DNA of 64,000 nucleotides, from positions 2,852,001 to 2,916,000 of the forward strand of contig NZ_CP125942.1 of NCBI RefSeq assembly GCF_039602135.1. The letters run 5' to 3'. The notes below the pieces were generated by a model. The model did not search any database, was not told the origin of the DNA, and worked only from the letters and a program-made list of their open reading frames with translations. Positions 54,643 through 63,915 of this stretch are shown in pieces. A program made the translations under genes and the position numbers. Position 1 is the stretch's first letter. Each line of letters begins with the position of its first letter. The stretch comes from Glutamicibacter sp. B1 (GTDB lineage Bacteria; Actinomycetota; Actinomycetes; Actinomycetales; Micrococcaceae).

Positions 54643-55455
54643 CTAGCTGTGGTTCATCCGATCCACATGCCTGAGCATCAGCTTCATCGGAAGGTGCCTG
54701 ATCGCTCTGGGCAGCCAGCGGGTGGCGAATCGTACAACAGCAATTGTCCTGTTGTTGCGCCGGAGTACCTTCTCGCCCAATTCAAACCCGAACGCCTCGC
54801 GCACCGCTGCCGGCAGCTGGGCAATGGTGACGTCCCGCATCAGCGGCAGGCCGGCTCGAATCCACCACGGTGCCTCGGGCGCGGTAAAAAGTTCTTCGGC
54901 AAGCTGGCGGGTTTGATCGGTGACTCTCACCGTTGCCAGCGTCTTCTCCAAATAGAGGTCGAAGTCGTGCAGCGTTGCGGGCCAATAGTCCACCGGCATC
55001 TGCAGGGCATCACCCAGCAGCGAATAGTGCTGATATAGCCCTTCATCGTGGGCGAGGTCGTCGCTCAAGATCTGCTCCGCTATGACACGTGCCGAGTCGA
55101 AGAGGGTGGCGGCAACCCAGAGTTGAAGCCGGGGGTCCAGGGCCGAATAGGCCGGAGTCCCAGCGGTTTCGTTGCGGGTTCCATGGACGTCCTGATGCGC
55201 CTTGTTGACGTAATCAATCATCGTGCGTTGCTGTTCGGCAGTGCCGTTGCTCAAGGCGTAGATATAGCCGAGCGTATGTATGAGGCGACTGAGCGGGTTG
55301 CTGGCGAAGTCGGAGTGCTGGGCGATAGCGGTGCCGATTTGGAGGTGGGCCAGTTGCATCAATATCGCTCGTCCGGCCCCGAGCAGCAATCCGGCTTCTG
55401 GGGCAACGCGAGAGAAAGTGGTTGTTCCATCAGTTTTTCCTGCGTTCGGGCCCAT
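54643..55455 (-). CDS. MpaB-type (DUF2236) oxygenase-family protein
   Basis: 270 residues. The typical DUF2236 features are seen: an N-terminal VAPEAGLLLGAGRAILMQLAHLQIG, HQDVHGTRNETAGTPAYSALDPRLQLWVAATLFDSARV (His/Arg heme- and oxygen-related region), and a C-terminal helical domain. The family includes rubber-oxygenase-like and mycophenolic acid pathway relatives. The substrate is not identifiable. The stop at 54643 lies 6 bases from the convergent DUF6328 stop. Confidence 0.88.
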   Translation of the reverse strand: MGPNAGKTDGTTTFSRVAPEAGLLLGAGRAILMQLAHLQIGTAIAQHSDFASNPLSRLIHTLGYIYALSNGTAEQQRTMIDYVNKAHQDVHGTRNETAGTPAYSALDPRLQLWVAATLFDSARVIAEQILSDDLAHDEGLYQHYSLLGDALQMPVDYWPATLHDFDLYLEKTLATVRVTDQTRQLAEELFTAPEAPWWIRAGLPLMRDVTIAQLPAAVREAFGFELGEKVLRRNNRTIAVVRFATRWLPRAIRHLPMKLMLRHVDRMNHS

Positions 55456-55497
55456 GTTCTCGATTCTAGATCTTGAGGCTGTGCTGCGGCTTTAAGC

Positions 55498-55549
55498 AAC
55501 ACGGTGGATGCTGCCACGTCCTGTGCGACGTGAGAGCATCCACCGTGTT
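55498..55549. terminator. Long hairpin between MpaB and fructanase genes
   Basis: AACACGGTGGATGCT (55498-55512) pairs exactly with AGCATCCACCGTGTT (55535-55549). Inner CACGTC/GACGTG extends it. It lies downstream of the leftward fructanase gene. Confidence 0.8.
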
Positions 55550-55565
55550 TGCTGCAGCTGCTGTC

Positions 55566-58181
55566 CTAGTTCGTTGCCGAGGTGAACATCGACGGCTGCA
55601 GCTCGGTCACCTTCAGCGACTTCAGCTTCGCCGTGCCACCGTTGGCGAAGACGCCAAGCTGGTCGGCCCCCGCATTAGGGAAGACCTGGTCGGTCAGGGT
55701 TCGCTGGCCATTCTGAGCGAAGACTTCCACCGAGGAACGGTCGAGGTAAACCCGCAGGGTCACTTCCCCGTTGCTGTTCAGCTCGACCGGCATCTCTTCA
55801 ACCGAGGCAAAGGCAGGATGGAATCCGACATTGCCCGAGTTGCTGCGGTCGACATAGACCTTTTTGCTGTCCGCGTCGTAGCCGATCACCGTGGAGCTGT
55901 TGGCATCGCCATGAACGGTAATGCCCGAGGTCTTGGCGGTGCCGGGATCAAGGACCACGTCGACTTGCGCGATGGATCCAGCTGCTTGCTGTGGCAGCGT
56001 GCGGGTTCCCTCGGTGATGGTCTTGTTGGTTTCCAAGTACTTCGGCTTGCCGCCGAGCTTGCTGACCTGTTTCACTGGCGCCTGGGTCAAACGGGGACCA
56101 TCAGCGGTTTGAGTTAGGCCCACCTTGCGCGGCAGCGTCATGGCGCTGCGCCATGGCGAGGTTGGGATGTCGTTGGCGTAGTCCCAGTTGTTCATCCATC
56201 CCAGCATGATGCGCTGGTCCTGTGGCATGTTGCCGAAGGACACGGTCGCATAGTAGTCGCGCCCGTAGTCCAGCCAGTCATAGTTCTCCAGGGATGACTT
56301 GGCCGCAGTATTGGACTGGGTGAATTCGTCGGCCAGGATGTGGCCCCAGCCTTCCTTGTTGTTATCGACAATTTCGATTTGGGCCTGCTTGCCGGCGAAT
56401 TCCTTCACGTTCCATGAGGCAAAGTCCAGGCTCTCGCTGTCCGTACCCGTGGCCGTACGCACCGTCTTGTCATCCACCACCAGGTTGACGGTGGTTTCAT
56501 CGGAGCGCGGAACGACTTCTTCATCGGTTTGCACGAGGTGATCCAGGGTCAGGTGGCCCCAGCCGCCGGTGGCCTGGTCCACGACCCGGATCTGGGCTTT
56601 CTGCCCTGCATAGCTGGCGGTGTCGAAGGACTTCCAGTTCATCGCACCAGCGTTGTCACCGGCCAGGGACTGGACCACGTCGCCGTTGACCATCAGCTGG
56701 ACTTCAAGTTTTTGGCTTGGATCGTTGCGCCGGTGTCCGCCGCCGATCAGCATGCCGATCCGCTGCTTGGTGATGGTGAATTCCGGTGACGTTGCGGTGC
56801 CCGTCAGGTCATCGCCGCCACCGCCGGCTTCCCAGGTGTTGATGACATGGCTACCGATGGCCATGTTGCCGCCGCCGGCGAAGGGCAGGTTCTCTGGAAC
56901 CAGCGAGCCGGTTCCACTCCAGCCGAATTCTGACAGGTCGGAGCCTTCTGGGATTTCGAATCCCTCGAAGAGCAAGTCGCCTCCCGGGGCCTTGTTATCC
57001 CGCTTGTCGCTGACGCGTGCATGCTTGCCGCCACCGACCAGGAAGTTCAGGTAGTCGTGGTCTACGGTGAACGGGTCGGAGAGCATGGTGCCTGTTGGCT
57101 GGTCAGAGCCAAGGAAGGAATTCACCAGTCCTGCGCCCTGGTAGCCGGTGACTTCTTGTTGCCCCGGAACGGTTCCGGCCACTGGCTTGGTTCCGAAGGG
57201 CCCTGCCTGGTCGCTGTTCGGATCGTTGGTGACGCTCCAGCCGTCGTAGGTGCCGTCGTTGAACCCGGCCAGCAGTTCGCCTTCCGGCATGGTGGGCGCA
57301 GGCTTGGTGGTTTCCGAGGTGAAGGTGGTGCCGTCGAAGTCGCCGACGAAGTATTGGCCGGCGGAACCGCCGGAGACGCCGCCCGGGTTCATGTTGATGA
57401 CCATGACCCATTTGACGTTGTTCGGGTCGCCATCGACTGCCAGTGGGAACAGATCCGGGCATTCCCAGACGCCGCCGGTGGCGTTGGCCGGGCCGAATTC
57501 GCTGAGCTTGGTCCAGTCCTTGAGGTTCTTGGACTTGTAGAGCACTGCCTTGTGATCGGTGGCTTCCACCGCCGTCATCACCCAGTAGCCCTGGCCGTCT
57601 TTGCCGGTGTACCAGAAGACTTTGGGGTCGCGGAAGTTGGCCGAGTTGCGGTTGAGCACTGGGTTGTTCTTGTATTTGGTCCAGGTCAGCCCGTCATCCA
57701 GGCTGTAGGCCAGGGATTGCGCTTGCAGTCCGGCATGTTCGGATCCTGCCTTGTATGCGCTGGTGTAGACGGCAATCAGTGGCGGATTCTTGGCGGTGCC
57801 AAGCCCTGAGGTGTTTTTGGCGTCTACGACAACGCTGCCCGAGAATACGTCTTCTTCTGCATCGCCCGCAATGGCCAGGGGCTGTTGTTCCCAGTGCACC
57901 AGGTCCTTGGAGGTGGCGTGCCCCCAGGACATATTTCCCCAGACATTGCCTTTGGGATTGTGCTGGAAGTACAGGTGGTAGACGCCCTTGTAATAAACCA
58001 TGCCGTTGGGGTCGTTCATCCAGTTCTTTTCTGGGCTGAAGTGGATCCCGGGACGGTAGGGTTCATCACCCAGTTCTGCGGCGGCAGCTGGCATAGCGCT
58101 GATTAGCCCCGCGCCCAAGCACAGGCTGGCGGCGGTGACAAGCGAGATCGATTGCTTAGTTCGAGCAGTACATTGAGGCAT
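55566..58181 (-). CDS. Secreted GH32 fructanase (levanase/inulinase type) with a central insert
   Basis: 871 residues. A signal peptide with an AAAA cleavage region ends near 35. The GH32 nucleophile motif WMNDPNG is at 54-60, the transition-state motif RDP at 184-186 and the acid/base motif ECPD at 240-243. About 320 residues (305-628) are inserted before the fifth blade resumes at [17 protein letters not shown]. The insert carries repeated modules with IGGG and [22 protein letters not shown] phrases. The C-terminal beta-sandwich ends with [13 protein letters not shown]. It cleaves fructose from levan, inulin or sucrose outside the cell. The leftward promoter carries a LacI-type operator. 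Confidence 0.93.
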   Translation of the reverse strand: MPQCTARTKQSISLVTAASLCLGAGLISAMPAAAAELGDEPYRPGIHFSPEKNWMNDPNGMVYYKGVYHLYFQHNPKGNVWGNMSWGHATSKDLVHWEQQPLAIAGDAEEDVFSGSVVVDAKNTSGLGTAKNPPLIAVYTSAYKAGSEHAGLQAQSLAYSLDDGLTWTKYKNNPVLNRNSANFRDPKVFWYTGKDGQGYWVMTAVEATDHKAVLYKSKNLKDWTKLSEFGPANATGGVWECPDLFPLAVDGDPNNVKWVMVINMNPGGVSGGSAGQYFVGDFDGTTFTSETTKPAPTMPEGELLAGFNDGTYDGWSVTNDPNSDQAGPFGTKPVAGTVPGQQEVTGYQGAGLVNSFLGSDQPTGTMLSDPFTVDHDYLNFLVGGGKHARVSDKRDNKAPGGDLLFEGFEIPEGSDLSEFGWSGTGSLVPENLPFAGGGNMAIGSHVINTWEAGGGGDDLTGTATSPEFTITKQRIGMLIGGGHRRNDPSQKLEVQLMVNGDVVQSLAGDNAGAMNWKSFDTASYAGQKAQIRVVDQATGGWGHLTLDHLVQTDEEVVPRSDETTVNLVVDDKTVRTATGTDSESLDFASWNVKEFAGKQAQIEIVDNNKEGWGHILADEFTQSNTAAKSSLENYDWLDYGRDYYATVSFGNMPQDQRIMLGWMNNWDYANDIPTSPWRSAMTLPRKVGLTQTADGPRLTQAPVKQVSKLGGKPKYLETNKTITEGTRTLPQQAAGSIAQVDVVLDPGTAKTSGITVHGDANSSTVIGYDADSKKVYVDRSNSGNVGFHPAFASVEEMPVELNSNGEVTLRVYLDRSSVEVFAQNGQRTLTDQVFPNAGADQLGVFANGGTAKLKSLKVTELQPSMFTSATN

Positions 58182-58206
58182 CGCTGGACTCTCTGGTTGA
58201 AGGGCG

Positions 58207-58226
58207 ACGTTGTGGACAACGTTGTC
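58207..58226. promoter_or_regulatory. LacI-type operator at the fructanase promoter
   Basis: GACAACGTTGTC (58215-58226) is a perfect 12-bp palindrome. ACGTTGT (58207-58213) and ACAACGT (58216-58222) form a second overlapping dyad with a 2-base gap. The core matches sites at 59733-59748 and 59801-59814, so the nearby LacI protein is the likely ligand-controlled repressor. Confidence 0.7.
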
Positions 58227-58237
58227 GACAGCAAGGA

Positions 58238-58266
58238 CTGTAAGCGAAGTCCAGCAGACAATTCAA
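58238..58266 (-). promoter_or_regulatory. Fructanase promoter (-35 TTGAAT, -10 TTACAG)
   Basis: On the leftward strand TTGAAT (complement of 58261-58266), a 17-base spacer and TTACAG (complement of 58238-58243) form a good promoter. The operator begins 12 bp downstream of the -10, where it would block initiation. Confidence 0.6.
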
Positions 58267-58321
58267 GAGTCCCCGAAAAGTATTATTTTACAGGTCAGAG
58301 GCTAATTGTTGCATGAAAATT

Positions 58322-58349
58322 AGCCCCACCAGCCACCGCTGGCGAGGCT
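58322..58349 (-). terminator. Interrupted hairpin after the ABM gene
   Basis: AGCC (58322-58325), CCAGC (58329-58333), CACC, GCTGG (58338-58342) and GGCT (58346-58349) pair in a stem with symmetric 3-base internal loops. No good T-run is present. Confidence 0.4.
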
Positions 58350-58370
58350 CTGTCCTGGCTCTATGACCTG

Positions 58371-58667
58371 CTATTCGACCGGGCGAAGCCAGGTCAATTC
58401 CGAGGCGTCTCCTTCGATATGCTCGGCGAGCTCGCCATTGAAGACCGCACCGTAGTCGGCCGTAATGTGCTCCTGGAATGCCTGCTCGTCGGCGTAGATC
58501 TCGAAGACGAAGTATTCGCGTGGCCGTTCTTCGCGTACGTAGGGAAGGAAGAGGATATTCCCTGGTTCTTCGCGCACCTTCTGCGCAAGTTCATTCATCA
58601 TTTCTGCCACGCGTGCTTCACTGCCTTCCTTGACAGTGAATTCTGCATAGAGGGTCTTCTGCTCCAC
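58371..58667 (-). CDS. ABM-family (YgiN-like) putative quinol/antibiotic-biosynthesis monooxygenase
   Basis: 98 residues of the ABM dimeric alpha-beta barrel fold: LYAEFTVKEGSEARVAEMMNELAQKVREEPGNILFLPYV, then PREYFVFEIYADEQAFQEHITADYG. Such small proteins act as cofactor-free monooxygenases on quinols. It follows LacI on the same strand with 28 bases between, so it may be cotranscribed with it. A link to sugar use is not evident. Confidence 0.85.
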   Translation of the reverse strand: MEQKTLYAEFTVKEGSEARVAEMMNELAQKVREEPGNILFLPYVREERPREYFVFEIYADEQAFQEHITADYGAVFNGELAEHIEGDASELTWLRPVE

Positions 58668-58695
58668 GGATTATCCTTCCTAGCGGGTGAGGCGA

Positions 58696-59739
58696 TTAGC
58701 TTGCGGGCCGGATTTCCCCGGAGCCGCGAATAATCAAGGTGGTTTCAATAATGTAGGTTTTGGGCGGCTGGATATCGCCTTCAATCCTGGCCATGAGCCG
58801 CTCGGCAGCCAGCGCGCCGATCTTTTCCGGGTGCTGGGCGATCACGGTAACCCCCGGGTCCATCATGTCCGAGAGCGTGAAGTCATCGAATCCGACCAGT
58901 GCCACCGTGTGGCTTAACCCCAGTTCGCGCAGGGCCCTCATGCACCCGAAGGTCACAAGGTTCTGGCTGGAGAACAAGGCCGTGGGCGGATCACTGGAGG
59001 TGAGGATTTCAACGGCTGCAAGCCGGGCGCTTTCAACATCATGCAGGTTCTCCCTCACGGGAACACTGGCTGTCGAAACACCAAGTTCACCCAGCGCGTC
59101 GATGAACCCCCGGCGACGCTCCCGCGCTGTTTGGATATCCGTTCGGTCACCGAGATAAGCAATCTTCCGATGTCCGACGTCGAATAAATGCCGTGCCGCC
59201 TTGGCGCCACCCACGGCGTTGTCCGTCACCACGGCGTCCGCCGTAAGACCTGCCGGTTCGCGGTCAATGAAAACCACCGGCAAGTCCCGGGAGTGCTCCG
59301 GGATCACATGAGCCTGATTGCTCGCGATGGGCGTGAGCACCATGCCGTCAACACGGCGCCCGAGGAACGCGCGGACCATCGCCTCTTCACGCTCGGGCTC
59401 ATCGTCCAGGCTGGCAGCAAAAACTGCTACGCCCTTCAGGCTCAGTGCATCTTCCATGGCCCGATGGATTTCGGCACTGAATGGGTTGGAGACGCTGGGA
59501 AGCAGCAGGCCCACCGTTTGGGTGCGCCTGCTTGAGCGGCGCAAGCTTCCTGCGGTGACATCCAATTCATAGTTCAGCTGCTTTGAAGCGAGCAGAACCT
59601 TCTCTCTGGTGGACTCAGAGACTCCAGGTTCCTCGTTCATGACGCGTGAAACAGTTTTGATGCCAACGCCGGCCAAAGCTGCCACATGTCGCATAGTTGG
59701 GCGGGTTTTAGCCCCGCCGCCGACACTGGGTTTTGACAT
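58696..59739 (-). CDS. LacI-family repressor of the fructan/fructose genes
   Basis: 347 residues. The N-terminal HTH and hinge are clear: TMRHVAALAGVGIKTVSRVMNEEPGVSESTREKVL. The effector domain resembles sugar-binding proteins (VGLLLPSVSNPFSAEI at the start). ATG 59739 is used; TTG 59748 is in the operator, and neither has a clear ribosome site. A TTGACA-N4-TGTCAA dyad overlaps the start, so it represses itself. Matching dyads at the fructanase and frcB promoters make it the common regulator. Confidence 0.92.
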   Translation of the reverse strand: MSKPSVGGGAKTRPTMRHVAALAGVGIKTVSRVMNEEPGVSESTREKVLLASKQLNYELDVTAGSLRRSSRRTQTVGLLLPSVSNPFSAEIHRAMEDALSLKGVAVFAASLDDEPEREEAMVRAFLGRRVDGMVLTPIASNQAHVIPEHSRDLPVVFIDREPAGLTADAVVTDNAVGGAKAARHLFDVGHRKIAYLGDRTDIQTARERRRGFIDALGELGVSTASVPVRENLHDVESARLAAVEILTSSDPPTALFSSQNLVTFGCMRALRELGLSHTVALVGFDDFTLSDMMDPGVTVIAQHPEKIGALAAERLMARIEGDIQPPKTYIIETTLIIRGSGEIRPAS

Positions 59740-59748
59740 CGTTGTCAA
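59733..59748. promoter_or_regulatory. LacI autoregulatory operator overlapping its start codon
   Basis: TTGACA (59733-59738), four bases, TGTCAA (59743-59748): perfect inverted repeat. It contains the LacI ATG (59737-59739 on the leftward strand) and shares the GTTGTCA half-site with the other two operators. Confidence 0.65.
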
Positions 59749-59765
59749 ATCTTTTCTTCTTTCTA

Positions 59766-59814
59766 TTGACTACCGTTTGTGATCCAGCTTACATTCTACA
59801 TGATCACGTTGTCA
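59766..59814 (+). promoter_or_regulatory. Promoter and LacI operator of the frcBCA operon
   Basis: TTGACT (59766-59771), a 17-base spacer and TTACAT (59789-59794) form the promoter. TGATCACGTTGTCA (59801-59814) lies over the expected start and matches 12 of 14 positions of the ideal TGACAACGTTGTCA dyad. Confidence 0.65.
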
Positions 59815-59850
59815 GGGCATCAGTGAAGCCCACTCGCAAAGGAGCACCAA

Positions 59851-60957
59851 ATGGCAAGTTTTACCACTCGTCGCACCCGCACCACCCGCATGTTGGCAGC
59901 AGGAGCAGTCTTGGGGCTCGCCGCCCTGTCGCTGTCCGCCTGCTCGGGTGATTCATCCGCAGACGCATCGGACGACGGCAATGTCGGTGTCTCGCTGATC
60001 GTTAAAACCACCACCAACCCATTCTTCGTTTCCATGCAGGACGGCGCCAAGAAAGCAGCTGAAACCAGCGGCGTGGATCTGAAACTGGCCGCCGGAAAAT
60101 CCGATGGCGACGAAGCCACCCAGATCCAGGCCATCGAAAACGCCATCTCCGACGGCGACAAGGGAATCTTGATCACCCCGAACGGCCCCTCGGTGGTCGA
60201 CGCGCTGAAGAAGGCCCGCGATGCCGGCCTCTACGTCATCGCACTGGACACCCCGCCAGATCCTGCCGATGCCGCTGACATCACCTTCGCCACCGACAAC
60301 TTCGCCGCTGGTGAGCAGATCGGCCGGTGGACCGCCGAGAAGCTGGACGGCAAAAAGGCCGTCATCGGCATGGTCGACCTCTTCGATGACAAGCTCGTCT
60401 CCGTGGACTACACCCGTAACCAAGGATTCCTCAAGGGCCTGGGCATCGACACCGCTGACGAAAAGGTCAACGGCGACGAAGCCAAATCGGGCAAGTACAC
60501 CGGTGGCAAGGGCGGCGATTACGAAATCGCAGGCAACCAGGCATCCCAGGGCGCCGAAGACGGCGGACGCACCGCAATGGAAACCCTGTTGGCTGCCAAC
60601 CCGGATATCAATGTCGTTTACACCATCAACGAACCAGCCGCTGCCGGCGCTTACGAGGCGCTGAAGGCCGCGGGCAAGGAGAAGGACACCCTCGTGGTCT
60701 CCATCGACGGTGGCTGCTCGGGTGTTTCCAACGTCAAGGAGGGCATCATCGATGCCACTGCGCAGCAGTACCCGGTGAAGATGGCTGAGCTGGGTGTCGA
60801 AGCGATCACCAAGCTGGCCGAAACCGGCGAGAAGCCAGAGACCTCCGACGGCCTGGACTTCTTCAACACCGGCAGCAAACTGGTTACCGAAGAAAAGGTG
60901 AGCGGTGTGGAGAGCATCGACGCTGCGGAAGCATCAGAAATCTGCTGGGGCAAGTAG
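59851..60957 (+). CDS. frcB: Sugar ABC-transporter substrate-binding lipoprotein (FrcB-like)
   Basis: 368 residues. A lipobox LSAC places the lipidated cysteine at residue 31. The mature protein is the ribose/fructose-type fold: VGVSLIVKTTTNPFFVSMQDGAKKAAETSG, then DKGILITPNGPSVVDALKKARDAGLYVIALDTPP and VVSIDGGCSGVSNVKEG. It captures fructose or a similar sugar outside the membrane and hands it to FrcC/FrcA. It is first in the operon, with a LacI operator at its promoter. Confidence 0.92.
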   Translation: MASFTTRRTRTTRMLAAGAVLGLAALSLSACSGDSSADASDDGNVGVSLIVKTTTNPFFVSMQDGAKKAAETSGVDLKLAAGKSDGDEATQIQAIENAISDGDKGILITPNGPSVVDALKKARDAGLYVIALDTPPDPADAADITFATDNFAAGEQIGRWTAEKLDGKKAVIGMVDLFDDKLVSVDYTRNQGFLKGLGIDTADEKVNGDEAKSGKYTGGKGGDYEIAGNQASQGAEDGGRTAMETLLAANPDINVVYTINEPAAAGAYEALKAAGKEKDTLVVSIDGGCSGVSNVKEGIIDATAQQYPVKMAELGVEAITKLAETGEKPETSDGLDFFNTGSKLVTEEKVSGVESIDAAEASEICWGK

Positions 60958-60995
60958 CCCCGCGGATTGCACCGACCTAAAGATCAGGATTAATC

Positions 60996-62042
60996 GTGAC
61001 ACAGCAACATACCGTCAGTCCCCCCAACGCTGGGAAAGTTGACCTAGCCGAAGAATTCCTTGACCGCCAAACAACACTGGGTAAGGTACGACAAGCCCTG
61101 CACCGCTACCCAGCGTTAAGCCCAGCACTCGTGCTGATTATTTCGGTAATCGTCTTCGGACTACTCAACGAGCGTTTCCTGCGCGTAGAAAACCTGTCGC
61201 TAATCACCCAGCAAGTCTCGGTGGTTGGCACGATCGCCATCGCACAGACGTTAATTATCCTCACAGCCGGCATTGACCTGTCGGTAGGTGCTGGCATGAT
61301 CTTGGCCTCGATGGTCATGGCGCAGACGGCAGTAAATCAGGGAATTCCCGCCCTTCTTGCTCTGCTGATCGGTCTGTTGGCTGGTCTTGCGACAGGGGCA
61401 ATTAATGGTTTCTTGGTAACCCGCTTCAAGCTGCCACCATTCATCGTCACCCTAGGAACCCTCAACGTCTATCTGGCCCTGACGTTGCTCTACTCGCACG
61501 GTGCTACGGTCCGCGGCAGTGATATGCCTGCATTGTTGACCTGGACCGGGACTACCTTCCCGATCGGTTCGGTGCGTATCTCCACCGGCGTGATCGTCAT
61601 GTTGGCTTTGTACTTAGTAATCGCCTACATCCTTGGCAAGACCGCCTGGGGTCGACACGTCTACGCCGTGGGTGACGATAAGGAAGCAGCCCGTCTGGCC
61701 GGTATCCCAGTGAACCGCGTTTTGATGAGCGTGTACCTCGCTGCTGGTGCGGTCTTAGCGATTTGCGCTTGGTTGCAGATCGGCCGCACTAATTCCGCGA
61801 GCCCCAACGCGGGTCTAGATTTGAACCTCGACTCAATCACAGCCGTGGTGATCGGTGGAACCAGCCTCTTCGGTGGTCGCGGTTCAGTCTGGGGCACCTT
61901 GCTCGGAGCACTGATTGTCGGTGTCTTCCGCAACGGCCTGTCGCTTGCCGGCCTAGACGTGCTCTACCAAACCCTAGCCGTAGGTATCTTGATCATCGTT
62001 GCTGTGTCGGTTGACCAGTGGATTCGAAAGGCGAAGTCATGA
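60996..62042 (+). CDS. frcC: Sugar ABC-transporter permease (FrcC-like)
   Basis: 348 residues with about 8-10 membrane segments. The ribose/fructose permease features are VGTIAIAQTLIILTAGIDLSVGAGMILASM, GAINGFLVTRFKLPPFIVTLGT and AVVIGGTSLFGGRGSVWGTLLGALI. It starts 38 bases after frcB. Its stop overlaps the ATG of frcA (ATGA), showing translational coupling. Confidence 0.92.
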   Translation: MTQQHTVSPPNAGKVDLAEEFLDRQTTLGKVRQALHRYPALSPALVLIISVIVFGLLNERFLRVENLSLITQQVSVVGTIAIAQTLIILTAGIDLSVGAGMILASMVMAQTAVNQGIPALLALLIGLLAGLATGAINGFLVTRFKLPPFIVTLGTLNVYLALTLLYSHGATVRGSDMPALLTWTGTTFPIGSVRISTGVIVMLALYLVIAYILGKTAWGRHVYAVGDDKEAARLAGIPVNRVLMSVYLAAGAVLAICAWLQIGRTNSASPNAGLDLNLDSITAVVIGGTSLFGGRGSVWGTLLGALIVGVFRNGLSLAGLDVLYQTLAVGILIIVAVSVDQWIRKAKS

Positions 62043-62833
62043 CCATGACTGAATCAGTAACTTCTAAAGTTGATACCCGCGAACCAATCCTTCGGGCCCG
62101 CAACCTGGTCAAGACCTTCGGCCGCGTGGTTGGTCTGGACGGTGTAAGCCTCGATCTATATCCTGGCGAAGTACTCGCGGTCATCGGTGATAACGGAGCC
62201 GGAAAGTCCACCTTGATCAAATGTTTGACCGGTGCCGAGGTACCGGATTCCGGTGAGCTCTATGTTTCCGGAGAACAGGTCGCATTCAAGCGTCCGCAGG
62301 ATGCGCGCGCTCACGGGATTGAAACCGTATACCAGAATTTAGCGGTTTCTCCCGCCTTGGATGTGGCATCCAATCTGTTCTTAGGTCGCGAAACCCGCAA
62401 GCCCGGGTTGTTGGGCAGCGTATTGCGAATGCTCGATAGCAAGGGGATGCGTAAGCAGGCGCGTGAAGAACTGACGCGCCTGGGCATCTCTACCCTTCAG
62501 GATGTCACTGTTCCGGTGGAGAACCTCTCCGGTGGTCAGCGCCAAGCGGTTGCCGTGGCTCGCGCGGCAGCCTTCGGTTCCAAGGTCGTTGTCCTTGATG
62601 AGCCTACTGCGGCGCTAGGTGTGCGAGAATCAAATCAAGTGCTCCAACTCGTGCGTGATCTGCGTGAGCGTGGGTTGCCGGTGATCTTGATCAGCCACAA
62701 TATGCCACACGTTTTTGACGTCGCCGACCGTATTCATATCCAGCGCCTGGGAAAGTGCGCGGCCACAATTACACCTCAGTCACACAGCATGACCGACGCG
62801 GTAGCGATCATGACCGGTGCAGCCAGCGCCTAA
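62039..62833 (+). CDS. frcA: Sugar ABC-transporter ATP-binding protein (FrcA-like)
   Basis: 264 residues, a single nucleotide-binding domain as in FrcA rather than the double RbsA form. The Walker A is GDNGAGKSTLIK, the signature LSGGQRQAVAVARA, the Walker B VVVLDEPTAALG and the switch histidine ISHNMPHVF. ATG 62039 overlaps the frcC stop. It energises sugar uptake and is followed by the fructokinase gene. Confidence 0.93.
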   Translation: MTMTESVTSKVDTREPILRARNLVKTFGRVVGLDGVSLDLYPGEVLAVIGDNGAGKSTLIKCLTGAEVPDSGELYVSGEQVAFKRPQDARAHGIETVYQNLAVSPALDVASNLFLGRETRKPGLLGSVLRMLDSKGMRKQAREELTRLGISTLQDVTVPVENLSGGQRQAVAVARAAAFGSKVVVLDEPTAALGVRESNQVLQLVRDLRERGLPVILISHNMPHVFDVADRIHIQRLGKCAATITPQSHSMTDAVAIMTGAASA

Positions 62834-62958
62834 GGCCGACCGAAGCCCAATAATATTCATGGGCACTGCGCACGGAAAACGCCGTGTGCAGTGCCTACTT
62901 CTCGGCCATAGCCTTCCGCCAAAACATCACGACACGTCGCACAGTAGAGAGATCCCTG

Positions 62959-63915
62959 ATGAATACCGCCCACACACACGCTGATTCCCCTAAGATACTG
63001 GTCATCGGCGAAGCCCTGATCGATATTGTCGCGACCGATCAGGGAACCATTTCCCATCCCGGCGGATCGCCGGCCAATGTGGCCTTTGGTTTGGGCCGAC
63101 TCGGCGTTGACACCGAATTACTTACAGCGCTGGGAGATGACGAGTTTGGCTCAAGAATTCAGGACCATCTAGGCGCCGCCAACGTTAAGTTAAGGTCTGG
63201 GTGCATAAATCTGGACCGCACAGCCTCAGCTACCGCGCTATTGGCCACCGATGGTTCGGCCCGCTATGAATTTGATATCGTCTGGGACCTAGCACCATAC
63301 TGGCTGGACCCGATGCCAAGGATTGTGCACGCCGGATCCATCGGTACTTTTCTGGAGCCCGGCGCCGAAGTGGTCGCATCCATTTTATCCCAAGCCAAAG
63401 GCCACGCTTTGGTGACCTATGATCCAAATATTCGGCCTGCCCTGCTCGGCGAACATAGAAAGGCACTGGCGACATTTGAACGTACTGCGTCATCGTGCGA
63501 TGTGGTGAAACTCAGCGACGAAGATTCTCACTGGCTATACCCAGGGCTTGGTCTGGAGGCCGTGGCCAGCACAATTCTTGAGCTCGGCCCAACGCTGGTG
63601 GTGCTAACCCGCGGGGCCGACGGTGCGGTGCTAACCACTCGCGCCGAGCAAATAGAAATCCCTGCCGTGCGCAGTGAAGTAGCCGATACTATCGGCGCCG
63701 GCGATTCCTTCATGTCTTCACTGCTTTTCGGTCTGCTGGCCCAAGGAACTACTGCGCTATGTGCAACACAGTTGGAACAGCTCGGGCGTGGCGCGGTGGC
63801 TGGAGGAGCATTGGCGGTGCGTCATTCTGGAGCAATGCCACCAACTCTGGAAGAGCTGACTGGCTTGTTGGAAGAGCTGGATAAAGCCACCGCGGATAAT
63901 GTACGAGCCAGTTGA
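62959..63915 (+). CDS. Fructokinase (PfkB family)
   Basis: 318 residues. PfkB motifs: VIGEALIDIVATDQGTISHPGGSPANVAFGLGRLG near the start and DTIGAGDSFMSSLLFG with the catalytic aspartate. It phosphorylates fructose entering through FrcBCA. ATG 62959 begins the family-like sequence after GAGAG. With the GH32 enzyme, LacI and the ABC transporter it completes a fructan-to-fructose-phosphate pathway. It resembles the kinase at 44239-45147. Confidence 0.92.
   Translation: MNTAHTHADSPKILVIGEALIDIVATDQGTISHPGGSPANVAFGLGRLGVDTELLTALGDDEFGSRIQDHLGAANVKLRSGCINLDRTASATALLATDGSARYEFDIVWDLAPYWLDPMPRIVHAGSIGTFLEPGAEVVASILSQAKGHALVTYDPNIRPALLGEHRKALATFERTASSCDVVKLSDEDSHWLYPGLGLEAVASTILELGPTLVVLTRGADGAVLTTRAEQIEIPAVRSEVADTIGAGDSFMSSLLFGLLAQGTTALCATQLEQLGRGAVAGGALAVRHSGAMPPTLEELTGLLEELDKATADNVRAS

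Noticed and set aside
57021..57809. 262-codon open frame antisense to the fructanase gene
   Set aside because: It is a mirror of GC-rich codon structure of the GH32 gene; its protein is low-complexity and matches no family.
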